Positions 1 to 8,221 of a stretch of DNA of 64,000 bases are shown piece after piece. A program made the translations under genes and the position numbers. The stretch's first letter is position 1. The number at the start of each line of letters is the position of its first letter. Below the pieces are notes generated by a model, which searched no databases, was not told where the DNA came from, and saw nothing but the letters and a program-made list of their open reading frames with translations. The stretch comes from Burkholderiales bacterium RIFCSPLOWO2_12_FULL_65_40 (GTDB lineage: Bacteria > Pseudomonadota > Gammaproteobacteria > Burkholderiales > Burkholderiaceae_C): the NCBI GenBank assembly GCA_001770955.1, contig MESL01000044.1:1-64000 (forward strand). The letters run 5' to 3'.

Positions 1-1
1 T

Positions 2-139
2 GCAGCAGGAATCACGGGTGGTCGGCCTGTCTTTGCCATCGCATTGCTTCTGTGCAGTTGGTACGATGAGATGATAATTTATTTCTTCTACACCCTCTTA
101 GGCCCCGCAATGCAGTTGCTCGCGATTGCAGGTTCATAG
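2..139 (+). CDS. C-terminal fragment of a membrane protein (cut by window edge)
   Basis: An open frame enters from the left edge and ends at TAG 137-139, giving about 45 residues. It is strongly hydrophobic, with aliphatic stretches (AIALLLCSW, MIIYFFYTLLGPAMQLLAIAG), so it looks like the last one or two membrane segments of an integral membrane protein. The next gene starts 10 nt downstream on the same strand, which suggests an operon. The family is not recognisable from this fragment. Base composition is less GC-rich than in the cobalamin genes that follow. An accidental open frame cannot be excluded, since the start lies outside the window. Confidence 0.4.
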   Translation, partial: AAGITGGRPVFAIALLLCSWYDEMIIYFFYTLLGPAMQLLAIAGS

Positions 140-149
140 GTAGAGCGCC

Positions 150-512
150 GTGCCCTCAGATGCAGCACAAAAGGTGAATGTACTAGTCGTCCTCGTTTCA
201 GGCGGTTTGACTACGGTTTCTGGCATCTGGGGCTACGACGCCATTACGTGCAACGGTATCCTCGCGGGCGCTGTCTCGGCCGTCATGCGAGCGGGCTTTC
301 TGGTGTTCGTCCATCCGCCGACACTCGCGGCGTGCCTTGGCTTGCTGGCACTATTCGTCGGAATCTCTTATTCGCTCGTAGCGTCCAGGCTATTTCGGGG
401 CCGGCAAGAATTGGTGGCGTTCGTCCTTCCCGCCCTCGGCCTCACAGGTGGCGTCGCCGTCGGCCAACTTGGCCACATCGGGCTAAGGTGCGCCTTGAGT
501 CCTTGGGCTTAG
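150..512 (+). CDS. small hypothetical membrane protein
   Basis: A 120-residue protein starting at GTG 150, with three or four hydrophobic segments (about residues 8-25, 38-54, 58-76 and 88-108), predicted to lie in the inner membrane. I recognise no family and no catalytic or binding motif. It begins 10 nt after the preceding membrane-protein frame, so the two may be one operon. Its codon use is milder than that of the adjacent cobalamin genes, and it lies outside the riboswitch-controlled block on the opposite strand, so it may be an unrelated or acquired neighbour. The 255 bases up to cobT hold nothing I can name. Confidence 0.45.
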   Translation: MPSDAAQKVNVLVVLVSGGLTTVSGIWGYDAITCNGILAGAVSAVMRAGFLVFVHPPTLAACLGLLALFVGISYSLVASRLFRGRQELVAFVLPALGLTGGVAVGQLGHIGLRCALSPWA

Positions 513-768
513 GTACTCGCGAGTCTTGTGCAGCGGGGCCTAAAAATTCATATATGGATTCCCCCACAACAACAAGAGCCTGACCGATTGGGGACCAAGG
601 GGTAAAAAACCTGCAGTCGTATATCCGGCATCTGTTGTGGACTCTGTGGTGGTCCGTGCCGACATGGAATCTGCGTCACCGCGTCGCCAGACGTTACAAG
701 CGGCAGGCAAGCTGCCGGAAGAGTTATCGGCGTAGTGCGGTGTGGGAGGAACCCGATTGGCACACACA

Positions 769-1830
769 TCACACCGCAGCGCTTTCCGAAACGCCCGCCG
801 CTTCAAAGCTGGCCATCTCGCGCAGGATGGCGCAGGCCGATTGCAGCAGCGGCCAGGCCAGCGCGGCGCCGGAGCCTTCGCCCAGGCGCAGGTCGAGTTG
901 AAGCAGCGGCTCGGCCTGCATTTGCGCAAGCATGAGCTGGTGGCCGCGCTCGCCCGAGCGGTGGGCGAACACGCAGCGTTGCAGCACATGGGGTTGCAGG
1001 CGGCTGGCGACGAGCACGGCGGCACTGGTGATGAAACCGTCCACCAGAATCACGCGGCGCTCTTGCGCTGCCTGCAGCACGGCGCCGACCATGGTGGCGA
1101 CTTCGTAGCCGCCCAGCGCGGCCAGGGCTTCGAGCGGCGTGGTGGCGCCGGCGTTGGCGTCCAGCGCCTGCTGCAGCACGGCGCGCTTGCGCGCTATGCC
1201 TGCGGCGTCCAGCCCGGTGCCCGCGCCCGTGCACTCGGCAATCGGCAGGCCGCACAGGCGCGCCAGCAGCAGCGAGGCCACCGAGGTGTTGCCGATGCCC
1301 ATTTCGCCCAGCAGCAGCACGTTGCCCGGCAGGTCACGCACCAGCGCCATGCCGTGGTGGATGGCCTGAGCGCACTGTTCGGCGCTCATGGCCGGGCCGG
1401 TGCTGGCGTCATTCGTGCCGGGTGCCACCTTGCGCAGCAGCAGGCGCGGCTGGCCGGGGGCGGCTTCGCGCGGGGCGATGTCGCGGGCCACGCCGCAGTC
1501 CACCACGGTGAGCGCCAGGCCGTGCTGGCGCGCCAGCACGCTGACGGCGGCACCGCCGGCGAGGAAGTTCTCCACCATCTGCCAGGTCACGTCGCTCGGG
1601 AAGGCCGAGACACCGCGCGCGGCCAGGCCGTGGTCACCCGCGAAGACGACCATCTGGGGCTGCTCCAGCCGGGGCGATTCGGTGCCCTGGATCTGCCCCA
1701 GCGTGAGCGCGAGGTTTTCCAGGCGCCCGAGCGAGCCCAGTGGCTTGGTTTTGTTGTTCAGCTTGTGCTGCAGGGCCTGGGTGAGCTGTGGGTCGGCGAG
1801 GTCGGCAATCAGGGGGAGGTGGGCGGTCAT
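769..1830 (-). CDS. cobT: nicotinate-nucleotide--dimethylbenzimidazole phosphoribosyltransferase CobT
   Basis: CobT transfers phosphoribose from nicotinate mononucleotide to 5,6-dimethylbenzimidazole, giving alpha-ribazole phosphate for the lower ligand of cobalamin; it is cytoplasmic. The protein (353 residues from ATG 1830; an upstream in-frame start at 1851 exists) has the family features: KPLGSLG near the N-terminus, FAGDHG, the MGIGNT segment and GEGSGAAL near residue 315, which carries the catalytic glutamate. Length is normal. It follows bluB, which makes its base substrate, and both lie behind a cobalamin riboswitch. The usual partners cobS and cobC phosphatase are not beside it. Confidence 0.95.
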   Translation of the reverse strand: MTAHLPLIADLADPQLTQALQHKLNNKTKPLGSLGRLENLALTLGQIQGTESPRLEQPQMVVFAGDHGLAARGVSAFPSDVTWQMVENFLAGGAAVSVLARQHGLALTVVDCGVARDIAPREAAPGQPRLLLRKVAPGTNDASTGPAMSAEQCAQAIHHGMALVRDLPGNVLLLGEMGIGNTSVASLLLARLCGLPIAECTGAGTGLDAAGIARKRAVLQQALDANAGATTPLEALAALGGYEVATMVGAVLQAAQERRVILVDGFITSAAVLVASRLQPHVLQRCVFAHRSGERGHQLMLAQMQAEPLLQLDLRLGEGSGAALAWPLLQSACAILREMASFEAAGVSESAAV

Positions 1831-1908
1831 GGCGTGTTCAACTTTCAGCAAGGATTCAGCGCGGCCCGCAGACGGGCCTGCGCGTGGGGTCGTGGTTTCG
1901 CGACGGGC

Positions 1909-2676
1909 TTATGCCGTGGCGAGGGTCTGGCGGGTGCGCTGCGCCGCCGCCTGGTCGCGCTGCAAATGCGCGATGAGCGGCTGCTGGTCGTCGCGCTGGC
2001 CCCATTGCTCGAAGTACACGAGGTCTTCCATGGGCAGGCGCGGCAGCCAACCGGCAGTTTCCAGCTCGGGCTTGTCGTGAAAGTGGCTGACATAGCCGAC
2101 GCACAGGTAGGCAATGGGGGTAATGCCCTTGGGAATGCCCAGCGCCTCCTGCAGGTCGGCCTGGTGGAAGATGCTGACCCAGCCCACGCCCAGCCCTTCG
2201 GCGCGCGCGGCCAGCCAAAGGTTCTGCACGGCGCAGACGCTGCTGTACAGGTCCATGGTTTTCATGTGGGTGCGCCCCACCACCACCGGGCCGGTGCGCT
2301 CGCGGTCGCAGGTGATGCAGATGCCGATGGGCGCCTCGACGATGCCTTCGAGCTTGAGCTTTTGGTACACCGCGCGCTTGTCACCCTCAAACATGTCGGC
2401 AGCTTCGGCATGGGCCTTGGCGAAGGCGTCGTGCACGCGGCGCTTGGTCTCCTGCGACTGCACCACGAGGAAGTTCCAGGGCTGCATGAAGCCCACCGAG
2501 GGTGCGTAGTGCGCGGCCGTCAGGATGCGACTCAGCACCTCGTCGGGCACCGGCGTGGGCAAAAACTGCCCGCGCACGTCGCGGCGTGAAAAGATGGCGT
2601 GGTAGATGGCGTCGCGCGCTTCTTGCGTGAAGGCGTGCGCGCCGGGCGTGGCTTGCGCCACTGCGCTGGTATTCAT
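1909..2676 (-). CDS. bluB: 5,6-dimethylbenzimidazole synthase BluB
   Basis: BluB is an oxygen-dependent flavin-destructase that converts reduced FMN into 5,6-dimethylbenzimidazole, the aerobic lower-ligand base. The 255-residue protein has the nitroreductase-like fold signature: FSRRDVRGQF near the N-terminus, APSVGFMQPWNF, and the GLGVGWVSIF segment typical of BluB. The tail is somewhat longer than in the rhizobial enzyme. Start ATG 2676 is preceded by an AGGGGA ribosome-binding site. It is the first gene after a cobalamin riboswitch and precedes cobT by about 80 nt, so base synthesis and activation should be repressed together when cobalamin is plentiful. Confidence 0.95.
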   Translation of the reverse strand: MNTSAVAQATPGAHAFTQEARDAIYHAIFSRRDVRGQFLPTPVPDEVLSRILTAAHYAPSVGFMQPWNFLVVQSQETKRRVHDAFAKAHAEAADMFEGDKRAVYQKLKLEGIVEAPIGICITCDRERTGPVVVGRTHMKTMDLYSSVCAVQNLWLAARAEGLGVGWVSIFHQADLQEALGIPKGITPIAYLCVGYVSHFHDKPELETAGWLPRLPMEDLVYFEQWGQRDDQQPLIAHLQRDQAAAQRTRQTLATA

Positions 2677-2737
2677 GGCAGTCCCCTGTGCGTGAATAGT
2701 GGCAGCGCTGCCCGGCCTTGCAGCGCCAAAAATGGCT

Positions 2738-2905
2738 CAGGCCGGTCTTCTGGCTTGGAGTCGTCTGCCTTGGCACACCTTCCCGGCTGGGCAGCCAGTG
2801 GCATTTGTGCGCGGCATCATCCTTACAGCGTTGGGCACGCGGCGGATTTGCACCGCCTTCCCGATTCTCCCGTTGCCATCATGGCATTGGGCACCTGAGG
2901 GCGGG
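2738..2905 (-). promoter_or_regulatory. cobalamin riboswitch upstream of bluB-cobT
   Basis: Read on the minus strand, the leader shows the AdoCbl aptamer landmarks in order: CAGGTGCC, GGGAAGGCGGTGCAAATCC, GCTGTAAGGATG, the B12-box GCCACTGG (complement at 2794-2802), and GGGAAGG followed by CCAAGCCAGAAGACC. It lies between cobQ and bluB and points at bluB. No strong U-tract hairpin follows, so control is probably at translation initiation of bluB. Confidence 0.9.
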
Positions 2906-2934
2906 GATGATAGCAGCCGTGGGCAGCGTGTTTC

Positions 2935-4404
2935 TTACGCGATGAGCGCGTCCAGCACGCCCGGGGCAAAGTGCCGGGCCACGCCGTCGGCCAGGCCGTC
3001 AAACACGGCATCCAGCGTGGGCGCCTGGGCGCCAAACAGGGCGTGCAGCACGGCGGTGTCCTCGAACAGACCGTGCAGGTACACGCCCAGCACGTTGCCC
3101 GCCGGGTTCTGCCAGGCGATGCCCGGCATGACCTCGCGCGCCACGTCGCCCTTGGCGGCCATGGCCGGGTGCTGGGCGGTCTGGCCGTGGTGGATCTCGT
3201 AGCCGCAGGCAGCCACGCCCGAGAGCGGCGCCCAGGCGCCCGCGAGCGGCCCGAAGGCCGCGCTGGTGCGCTGCACGGTCTTGGCGGGCTCGAACACGGT
3301 GACCAGCGGCAGCAGGCCCAGGCCGGGGCCGTTGCCGTCGATGCCCTCGGGGTCGATCAGTGCCTCGCCTAGCATCTGCAGACCGCCGCACACGCCCAGC
3401 ACGGTTCCACCCCGGCCCGCGTGCGCGGCGATGGACTGGTCCAGGCCCTGCGCGCGCAGCCAGGCCAGGTCGGCGGCGGTGGCTTTCGACCCCGGCAGCA
3501 CGATCCAGTCGCTAGGCCGCAGGCCCGCCACGTCGGCCGGGCTGCGCACCCATTGCAGGCGCAGGCCGGGCACGTTCTTGAGCGGCTGGAATTCGTCGAG
3601 GTTGCTGATGCGCGGGTAGGCCACCACGGCCACGGTGGTGTGCACGGCGCCGGGGGTGGTGCTGCGGTCGTCAAACACGCCATCCTCTTCGGGCAGGCCG
3701 TGGTGCCACTGCATGGGAATGGTGGCCACGGTGGGCACGCCGGTGCGCTCCTGCAGGTCCTGGGGCGCGGGCGCGAGCAGGCTAGCGTCGCCCCGGAACT
3801 TGTTGAGCACGAAACCGTGGATCAGCGCACGCTCGTCCTCGGGCAGCAGCGCCCAGGTTCCGTAGAGGTGGGCAAAAGCGCCGCCCCGGTCGATGTCGGT
3901 GACGAGCAGGCAGCGCGCATGGGCATGGCGCGCCACGCGCATGTTCACGATGTCGCTGGCGTGCAGGTTGGTCTCGGCGGGCGAACCCGCACCTTCGATG
4001 ACCACCACGTCGTTCTCGGCACGCAATTGGTCGAGCGCGGCGGCGATCTGCGGCCACACCACGGCGCTGCGGCCGCGCCAGGGCAGCGCCGTGAGCGGCT
4101 CGCTCACCTGCCCCAGCAGCACCACCTGGCTGTGCGTGTCGGCCTCGGGCTTGAGCAAGAGCGGGTTCATGCGCACCCCGGGCACAGCGCGCGCGGCCAG
4201 GGCCTGGAAGTACTGCGCCGATCCGATCTCGCCCCAGGCGCCATCGATGCCTTCGACCACGCGCGCGTTGTTGCTCATGTTCTGCGCCTTGAACGGCGCC
4301 ACCTTCAGGCCCTGGTTGCTGTAGTAGCGGCACAGCGCGGTGGTGAGCCAGCTCTTGCCGGCGCCGCTGGTGGTGCCCAGCACCATGACGCATGCGGCCG
4401 CCAT
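2935..4404 (-). CDS. cobQ: cobyric acid synthase CobQ
   Basis: CobQ amidates the b, d, e and g carboxylates of adenosylcobyrinate a,c-diamide, using glutamine and ATP, to give adenosylcobyrate. It has an N-terminal dethiobiotin-synthetase-like domain with P-loop GTTSGAGKS (residues 10-18) and a C-terminal class I-type glutamine amidotransferase domain with GVCGG (Cys near 337) and the YLHGLFED histidine near 444. ATG 4404 is preferred over 4428 because it follows GGAGGTGG at good spacing and overlaps the queD stop by one base (TGATG). It is the last gene of the long cobalamin operon; length (about 489 residues) is normal. Confidence 0.95.
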   Translation of the reverse strand: MAAACVMVLGTTSGAGKSWLTTALCRYYSNQGLKVAPFKAQNMSNNARVVEGIDGAWGEIGSAQYFQALAARAVPGVRMNPLLLKPEADTHSQVVLLGQVSEPLTALPWRGRSAVVWPQIAAALDQLRAENDVVVIEGAGSPAETNLHASDIVNMRVARHAHARCLLVTDIDRGGAFAHLYGTWALLPEDERALIHGFVLNKFRGDASLLAPAPQDLQERTGVPTVATIPMQWHHGLPEEDGVFDDRSTTPGAVHTTVAVVAYPRISNLDEFQPLKNVPGLRLQWVRSPADVAGLRPSDWIVLPGSKATAADLAWLRAQGLDQSIAAHAGRGGTVLGVCGGLQMLGEALIDPEGIDGNGPGLGLLPLVTVFEPAKTVQRTSAAFGPLAGAWAPLSGVAACGYEIHHGQTAQHPAMAAKGDVAREVMPGIAWQNPAGNVLGVYLHGLFEDTAVLHALFGAQAPTLDAVFDGLADGVARHFAPGVLDALIA

Positions 4405-4847
4405 CAGCCGTCCACCTCCGCCCAGCAATTGGGCGTTTCGTACAGCGTCACCTTGGCCAGCGACAGGTGGCGGCCGAAGCGGTCGTGGTACACATTCTTC
4501 AGGATGTCAAAGGCGGCCTGGGCCAGGTTTTCCACCGTGGGAACACGGTCGATGACCACCGTCTTGTGGCCCGGCATGCTGTCCAGGAAGGCGCGCACGG
4601 CGGTGTCTTTTTCATAGACGATGAAAGCGTGGTCCCACAGGTCCACCAGGTGCGCCTTGGCCAGCGCCTTGATGTCGCCGAAGTCCATGATCATGCCGTT
4701 GTCGGATTCGCCGTCTTTCTGCACCACGTCGCCCGTGAGGGTGATGAGCAGCGTGTAGCGGTGGCCGTGCAGGTTGCGGCACTGGCTGTTGTGGTCGGGA
4801 ATGCGATGCCCGGCATCGAACTCCATTTTTCGGGTAATGGTCAGCAT
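4404..4847 (-). CDS. queD: 6-carboxy-5,6,7,8-tetrahydropterin synthase QueD
   Basis: QueD converts 7,8-dihydroneopterin triphosphate to 6-carboxytetrahydropterin, the first committed step of queuosine precursor synthesis. The protein (147 residues from ATG 4847) starts MLTITRKMEF and has the zinc-binding histidines in DAGHRIP and NLHGHRY, then WDHAF and the PTVEN segment of the 6-pyruvoyltetrahydropterin synthase family. The open frame extends upstream to 4931, but 4847 leaves a clean 20-nt gap after queE and matches family starts. Its stop overlaps the cobQ start, so it sits inside the cobalamin operon, which is not where a queuosine gene is expected. Confidence 0.92.
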   Translation of the reverse strand: MLTITRKMEFDAGHRIPDHNSQCRNLHGHRYTLLITLTGDVVQKDGESDNGMIMDFGDIKALAKAHLVDLWDHAFIVYEKDTAVRAFLDSMPGHKTVVIDRVPTVENLAQAAFDILKNVYHDRFGRHLSLAKVTLYETPNCWAEVDG

Positions 4848-4867
4848 GGGTGGGTCCGTTGTTGCCT

Positions 4868-5503
4868 TCAGGGAATCTGCAGCAGCTTGTGGGTCTGCAC
4901 CGACAGGTTCCACAGGGGATGGGCTTTGCAATAGTCAATGGCCAGGCGCAGATTGGTGGCCTGCAACGGCCCGTCCATGGCCTGTACAAAATGGTGTTCA
5001 AAATCCAGCGCAGCGTATTCGTCCAGGGGCTGCCCGGGCTGCGGAATGACGACCTTGATCTCGTTGCCCTGGCGCACCACCAGATCCGAGCCCATCTTGG
5101 GGCTGACGCAGACCCAGTCCACGCCACGCGGAACCGGCAGCGTGCCATTGGTTTCAATCGCCACCGTGAAACCGGCGGCGTGCAGGGCGTCGATCAGCGG
5201 GGCGTCGAGCTGCAGCAGCGGTTCTCCGCCGGTGCACACCACGTATTTTTGCGCGGGGTAGCCGACAGGCCACAGCGCATGGATGCGCGCGGCCAGGCTG
5301 GCAGCGTCGGCAAACTTGCCACCGCCTTCGCCGTCGGTGCCGACAAAATCGGTGTCGCAGAACTGGCACACCGCACTGGCTCGGCCCTCTTCCACCCCGC
5401 TCCAGAGGTTGCACCCGGCAAACCGGCAAAACACGGCCGGGCGCCCGGCATGGTGGCCTTCGCCTTGCAGGGTATAAAAAATTTCCTTGACGCTATAGGT
5501 CAT
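4868..5503 (-). CDS. queE: 7-carboxy-7-deazaguanine synthase QueE (radical SAM)
   Basis: QueE rearranges 6-carboxytetrahydropterin to 7-carboxy-7-deazaguanine by radical SAM chemistry. The 211-residue protein starts at ATG 5503 (MTYSVKEIFYTLQGEG). Its cluster cysteines are spaced C-X14-C-X2-C (residues about 31, 46 and 49) instead of C-X3-C-X2-C; this expanded loop is the one known from the Burkholderia multivorans enzyme, so the protein is a standard betaproteobacterial QueE. TGGEPLLQ is the SAM-contact glycine motif. It lies between the threonine-phosphate decarboxylase gene and queD with short gaps (35 and 20 nt), within the B12 operon. Confidence 0.95.
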   Translation of the reverse strand: MTYSVKEIFYTLQGEGHHAGRPAVFCRFAGCNLWSGVEEGRASAVCQFCDTDFVGTDGEGGGKFADAASLAARIHALWPVGYPAQKYVVCTGGEPLLQLDAPLIDALHAAGFTVAIETNGTLPVPRGVDWVCVSPKMGSDLVVRQGNEIKVVIPQPGQPLDEYAALDFEHHFVQAMDGPLQATNLRLAIDYCKAHPLWNLSVQTHKLLQIP

Positions 5504-5538
5504 GGGGGGCCTCGCACATCGACACAGGGGGCGTATTG

Positions 5539-6546
5539 TCACCGCCCGGGGCCATGCACCGCCGCCCGCAAGGCCTCTTGCGCCTCGGGCGCCAGCACGC
5601 CCAGGCGCACCACGCCGGGAAGGCCGAACGAGGCGCAGTCGCGCAGTTTGATGCCCTGCGCCCGCAGGCGGTGCAGCAGCGCAGACAGGTCGGCCACCGG
5701 GGGCCGCGCGCAGAAGTAGTTGGCCTGGCTGCCGGGCAGCACCTCCCAGCCCAGCGCGGCGCACAGCGCCAGCTGGCGCGCCTTCCAGTCGCGCAGCACA
5801 CCCAGGCATTCGGCCAGCCAGTGCTGCACGCGGGGCTGCACCCAGGCCTGCAACAGCGCCACGCCGTGCGCGCCCACGGGCCAGGACGGCGCCAGCGCAA
5901 CAAGGGCTGCCGCATCGGCCTCGCAGCCCTGCGGCGCGATGGCGTAGGCGGCGCGCACGCCCGTCAGGCCCAGGGCCTTGTTGGGGGTCCACAGTTGCCA
6001 GACGCTTCCCAGGCGCCCCGGCGGCGACGCATGGCCTTCGAGGCGCAAGGGGTGGTAGGCGCAGTCGAGCACGCGCAGGGCGTCCTGCCCACTGCCGTCC
6101 AGCAGCCAGGCGGCCAGCGCCGTGTCGCTCCGGCCCAGCGGACTGGAGGGCTCGCAGGCCCATTGCAGCGCGGCACCGGTACCGGGTGCGTGACAGAAGG
6201 CCAGGCCCCAGGCGCGGGCGGCCTGGGCATAGTCGCCATAGCCGTGCGCAGGCACCGCCACGGCGCCTGCACCGCGCCGCACGGCCAGCGCCGTGATGCG
6301 GTGGATGAACTCGCTGGCGCTGCCTGCCAGCACGATGCGTGCGGGCGCCACGCCATGAAACACGGCCAGCTGCGCGCGCAAGGCGGTGTAGGCCGGGTCG
6401 GGATAGCGCGTGGCGTCGGCCTGCTGCACGGCAGCCAGGGCCATGGGGCACGGGCCGCAGGCGTTGCTGTTGGTCGAGAAGTCATGCGGCGCCGCGCCGA
6501 GGCCGTCGGTGCCGCCGTGGCAGGGCATGGCTGCGGCATCAGGCAT
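5539..6546 (-). CDS. cobC: L-threonine-O-3-phosphate decarboxylase (CobC/CobD type)
   Basis: A PLP-dependent class I/II aminotransferase-fold protein of 335 residues. By position and sequence it is the cobalamin-pathway enzyme that decarboxylates threonine phosphate to (R)-1-amino-2-propanol phosphate, the substrate of CbiB (called CobC in Pseudomonas, CobD in Salmonella). Visible features are GTDGLGAAPHDFSTNSN at the N-terminus, the TRYPDPAY substrate segment and the PLP lysine in TPNKALGLTGVR near residue 190. It overlaps the end of cbiB by 8 nt. No threonine kinase (PduX-like) gene is present in the window. The naming ambiguity between systems is the main uncertainty. Confidence 0.88.
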   Translation of the reverse strand: MPDAAAMPCHGGTDGLGAAPHDFSTNSNACGPCPMALAAVQQADATRYPDPAYTALRAQLAVFHGVAPARIVLAGSASEFIHRITALAVRRGAGAVAVPAHGYGDYAQAARAWGLAFCHAPGTGAALQWACEPSSPLGRSDTALAAWLLDGSGQDALRVLDCAYHPLRLEGHASPPGRLGSVWQLWTPNKALGLTGVRAAYAIAPQGCEADAAALVALAPSWPVGAHGVALLQAWVQPRVQHWLAECLGVLRDWKARQLALCAALGWEVLPGSQANYFCARPPVADLSALLHRLRAQGIKLRDCASFGLPGVVRLGVLAPEAQEALRAAVHGPGR

Positions 6547-7624
6547 TCCAGGCCCCTTGAATAGCTACGATAAAAATAGCTGACACCGCAATACCAGAAA
6601 GGGTCCAAGCCACTTTTGAAGCAAATTTTTGCGCCCACCCCACATCCCGTGGCGTGGGCGCCCGCCCCTGCGCATGCAACTGGTACACGCCCGGTTTGGT
6701 GAGCCGCACACCCAGCGCCAGCGCCATGGACGCCATGGGCCAGCCGCTGTTGGGCGACGGGGTCTGGCGTGCCTCGCGCGCCAGGGTGCGCAGCGGCACG
6801 CCGCCGCCCGCCAACGCCAGCAGCAGTGCGGTGATGCGCGCGGGCAGCCACGAGAGCACGTCGTCCGCCCGGGCGGCCCACTTACCTGCCCACTCCCAGT
6901 AGCGGCCTTCGCGCATGCCACGGTAGCCCCACATGGCGTCGGCGGTGTTGGCCAGGCGGTAGAGCGCGGCGCCCGGCAGGCCCGCCACGGCAAACCAGAA
7001 CAGCGGCGCCACCACCGAGTCGTTGAGGTTTTCGGCCAGCGATTCGATGGCGCTCTGGCGCACCTCGTCGGCACTGAGCTGCGCGACGTCGCGGCTCACC
7101 AGCCAGGCCAGGCGCGCACGCCCTTCGTCGAGCGAGCAGGCCAGTGCATCTTCCACCGCGCGCACCTCGCGCAGTAGCAACCGGAATGCAAACAGCGGCT
7201 TGAGCAGCAGGCCCAGCAGCAACGCCGCCAGCACCAGGCGCAGCACACCCACCACGGAAGATGCGCCCTCCAGGCCCATGCCCGGCACATCGACGACCAC
7301 CTCGCACACCTCGGTGGGCGCGCCCCACACATACAACACTGCCGCCTGGAGCAGCGCAGCCACTACCAAAACAATAGCTGCCAGTGCACACCAGCAAAGC
7401 GCTCCAAGCCAAAATAGCTTCAAATCCCGACCGGTGGGCGCTTGCGGCGCGACCCGGCGGCCGCAGGCGCCCAGCGCCCTGCCCATCCACACCACCGGAT
7501 GCCAGCGCGCGGGCGGCTCGCCCCACAGGCGGTCCACCACCAGCGCCACCAGCGCCGCCAGAGCGAGGAAGGCAGCACCCTCGCCGGGGCGGGCGACGAG
7601 CGGGTGCAGCCAGTGCCAATGCAT
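6539..7624 (-). CDS. cbiB: adenosylcobinamide-phosphate synthase CbiB (CobD in Pseudomonas)
   Basis: An integral inner-membrane enzyme that attaches aminopropanol phosphate to adenosylcobyrate. The 361-residue protein has the family segments VDRLWGEPPARWHPVVWMGR, SRDVAQLSADEVRQSAIESLAENLND and ANTADAMWGYR, and four to five hydrophobic helices. Its start codon directly abuts the cobO stop (TGAATG). Two stretches of the coding region (about 7362-7425 and 6555-6625) carry copies of the genome's dispersed AAGCGCTNGCAGCTAT-type repeat, so residues around 68-90 and the C-terminal 25 residues are partly repeat-derived; the reading frame remains open through both. Confidence 0.94.
   Translation of the reverse strand: MHWHWLHPLVARPGEGAAFLALAALVALVVDRLWGEPPARWHPVVWMGRALGACGRRVAPQAPTGRDLKLFWLGALCWCALAAIVLVVAALLQAAVLYVWGAPTEVCEVVVDVPGMGLEGASSVVGVLRLVLAALLLGLLLKPLFAFRLLLREVRAVEDALACSLDEGRARLAWLVSRDVAQLSADEVRQSAIESLAENLNDSVVAPLFWFAVAGLPGAALYRLANTADAMWGYRGMREGRYWEWAGKWAARADDVLSWLPARITALLLALAGGGVPLRTLAREARQTPSPNSGWPMASMALALGVRLTKPGVYQLHAQGRAPTPRDVGWAQKFASKVAWTLSGIAVSAIFIVAIQGAWNA
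7362..7425. repeat. dispersed palindromic repeat inside cbiB
   Basis: The segment holds AATAGCTGCCAGTG and AAAGCGCTCCAAGCC followed by AAAATAGCTTC, matching the two arms of the repeat seen elsewhere in the window (AAGCGCTNGCAGCTAT and its complement). It is translated in frame as a hydrophobic stretch of CbiB. Confidence 0.6.
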
Positions 7625-8194
7625 TCAGTCCTCAATGCCGCGCTGCGCAGGAATGCCCGCTTGGAAAGCGTGCTTGACGAGCTTCATCTCGGTCACCGTA
7701 TCGGCAATGGCGATGATTTCCTCGGGGCAGCGCCGGCCCGTGAGGCACACATGCACGTCCTTGGGGCGCGCGGCCAGGGTGTCGAGCACGTCCTGCAGCG
7801 GCAGCCAGCCGTAGATCAGCGGGTAAGTGATTTCGTCGAGCACCACCAGGAAGCGCTCGCCCCCCAGGATGTCGGCACGCGCTTTCTGCCAGCCGTCGCG
7901 CGCCAGTTGCGCGGAATGCTCCAGGTCTTTGCTCTTCCAGCTGAAGCCGTCGCCCAGGCCCTCGATGGGCAGGCCGATCTGCTCGAACAGGCGGTGCTCG
8001 CCAAAGCGCGCGCTGGGCACCTTCATGAACTGGTAGATCTTCACGGCCTTGCCCCGGCCGTGCGCGCGCAGCGCCAGGCCGAAGGCGGCCGTGCTCTTGC
8101 CCTTGCCGTCGCCGGTGTTCACGATGACGAGGCCCCGGCGTTCGCCCTCGGCCTTCTCGTAGCGTTTTTCGGTGGGAGGGGTTTCGATCTGCAT
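7625..8194 (-). CDS. cobO: cob(I)yrinic acid a,c-diamide adenosyltransferase CobO
   Basis: CobO (CobA/BtuR family) transfers adenosyl from ATP to reduced corrinoid, forming the Co-C bond; it acts in the cytoplasm on both newly made and imported corrinoids. The 189-residue protein has the family P-loop GDGKGKST (residues 28-35), YQFMK, and the LDEITYPLIYGWL segment after the DEx motif; the C-terminus (FQAGIPAQRGIED) is the usual CobO ending. It begins 27 nt after cobN and abuts cbiB. With BtuBCDF in the same operon it gives a complete uptake-and-adenosylation route. Confidence 0.96.
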   Translation of the reverse strand: MQIETPPTEKRYEKAEGERRGLVIVNTGDGKGKSTAAFGLALRAHGRGKAVKIYQFMKVPSARFGEHRLFEQIGLPIEGLGDGFSWKSKDLEHSAQLARDGWQKARADILGGERFLVVLDEITYPLIYGWLPLQDVLDTLAARPKDVHVCLTGRRCPEEIIAIADTVTEMKLVKHAFQAGIPAQRGIED

Positions 8195-8221
8195 GGTGTG
8201 TTCTCTCGAATGGGTGGGGTA

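Noticed and set aside
742-2589. 615-codon plus-strand frame opposite cobT/bluB
   Set aside because: Same GC-bias shadow; both genes on the minus strand carry family motifs.
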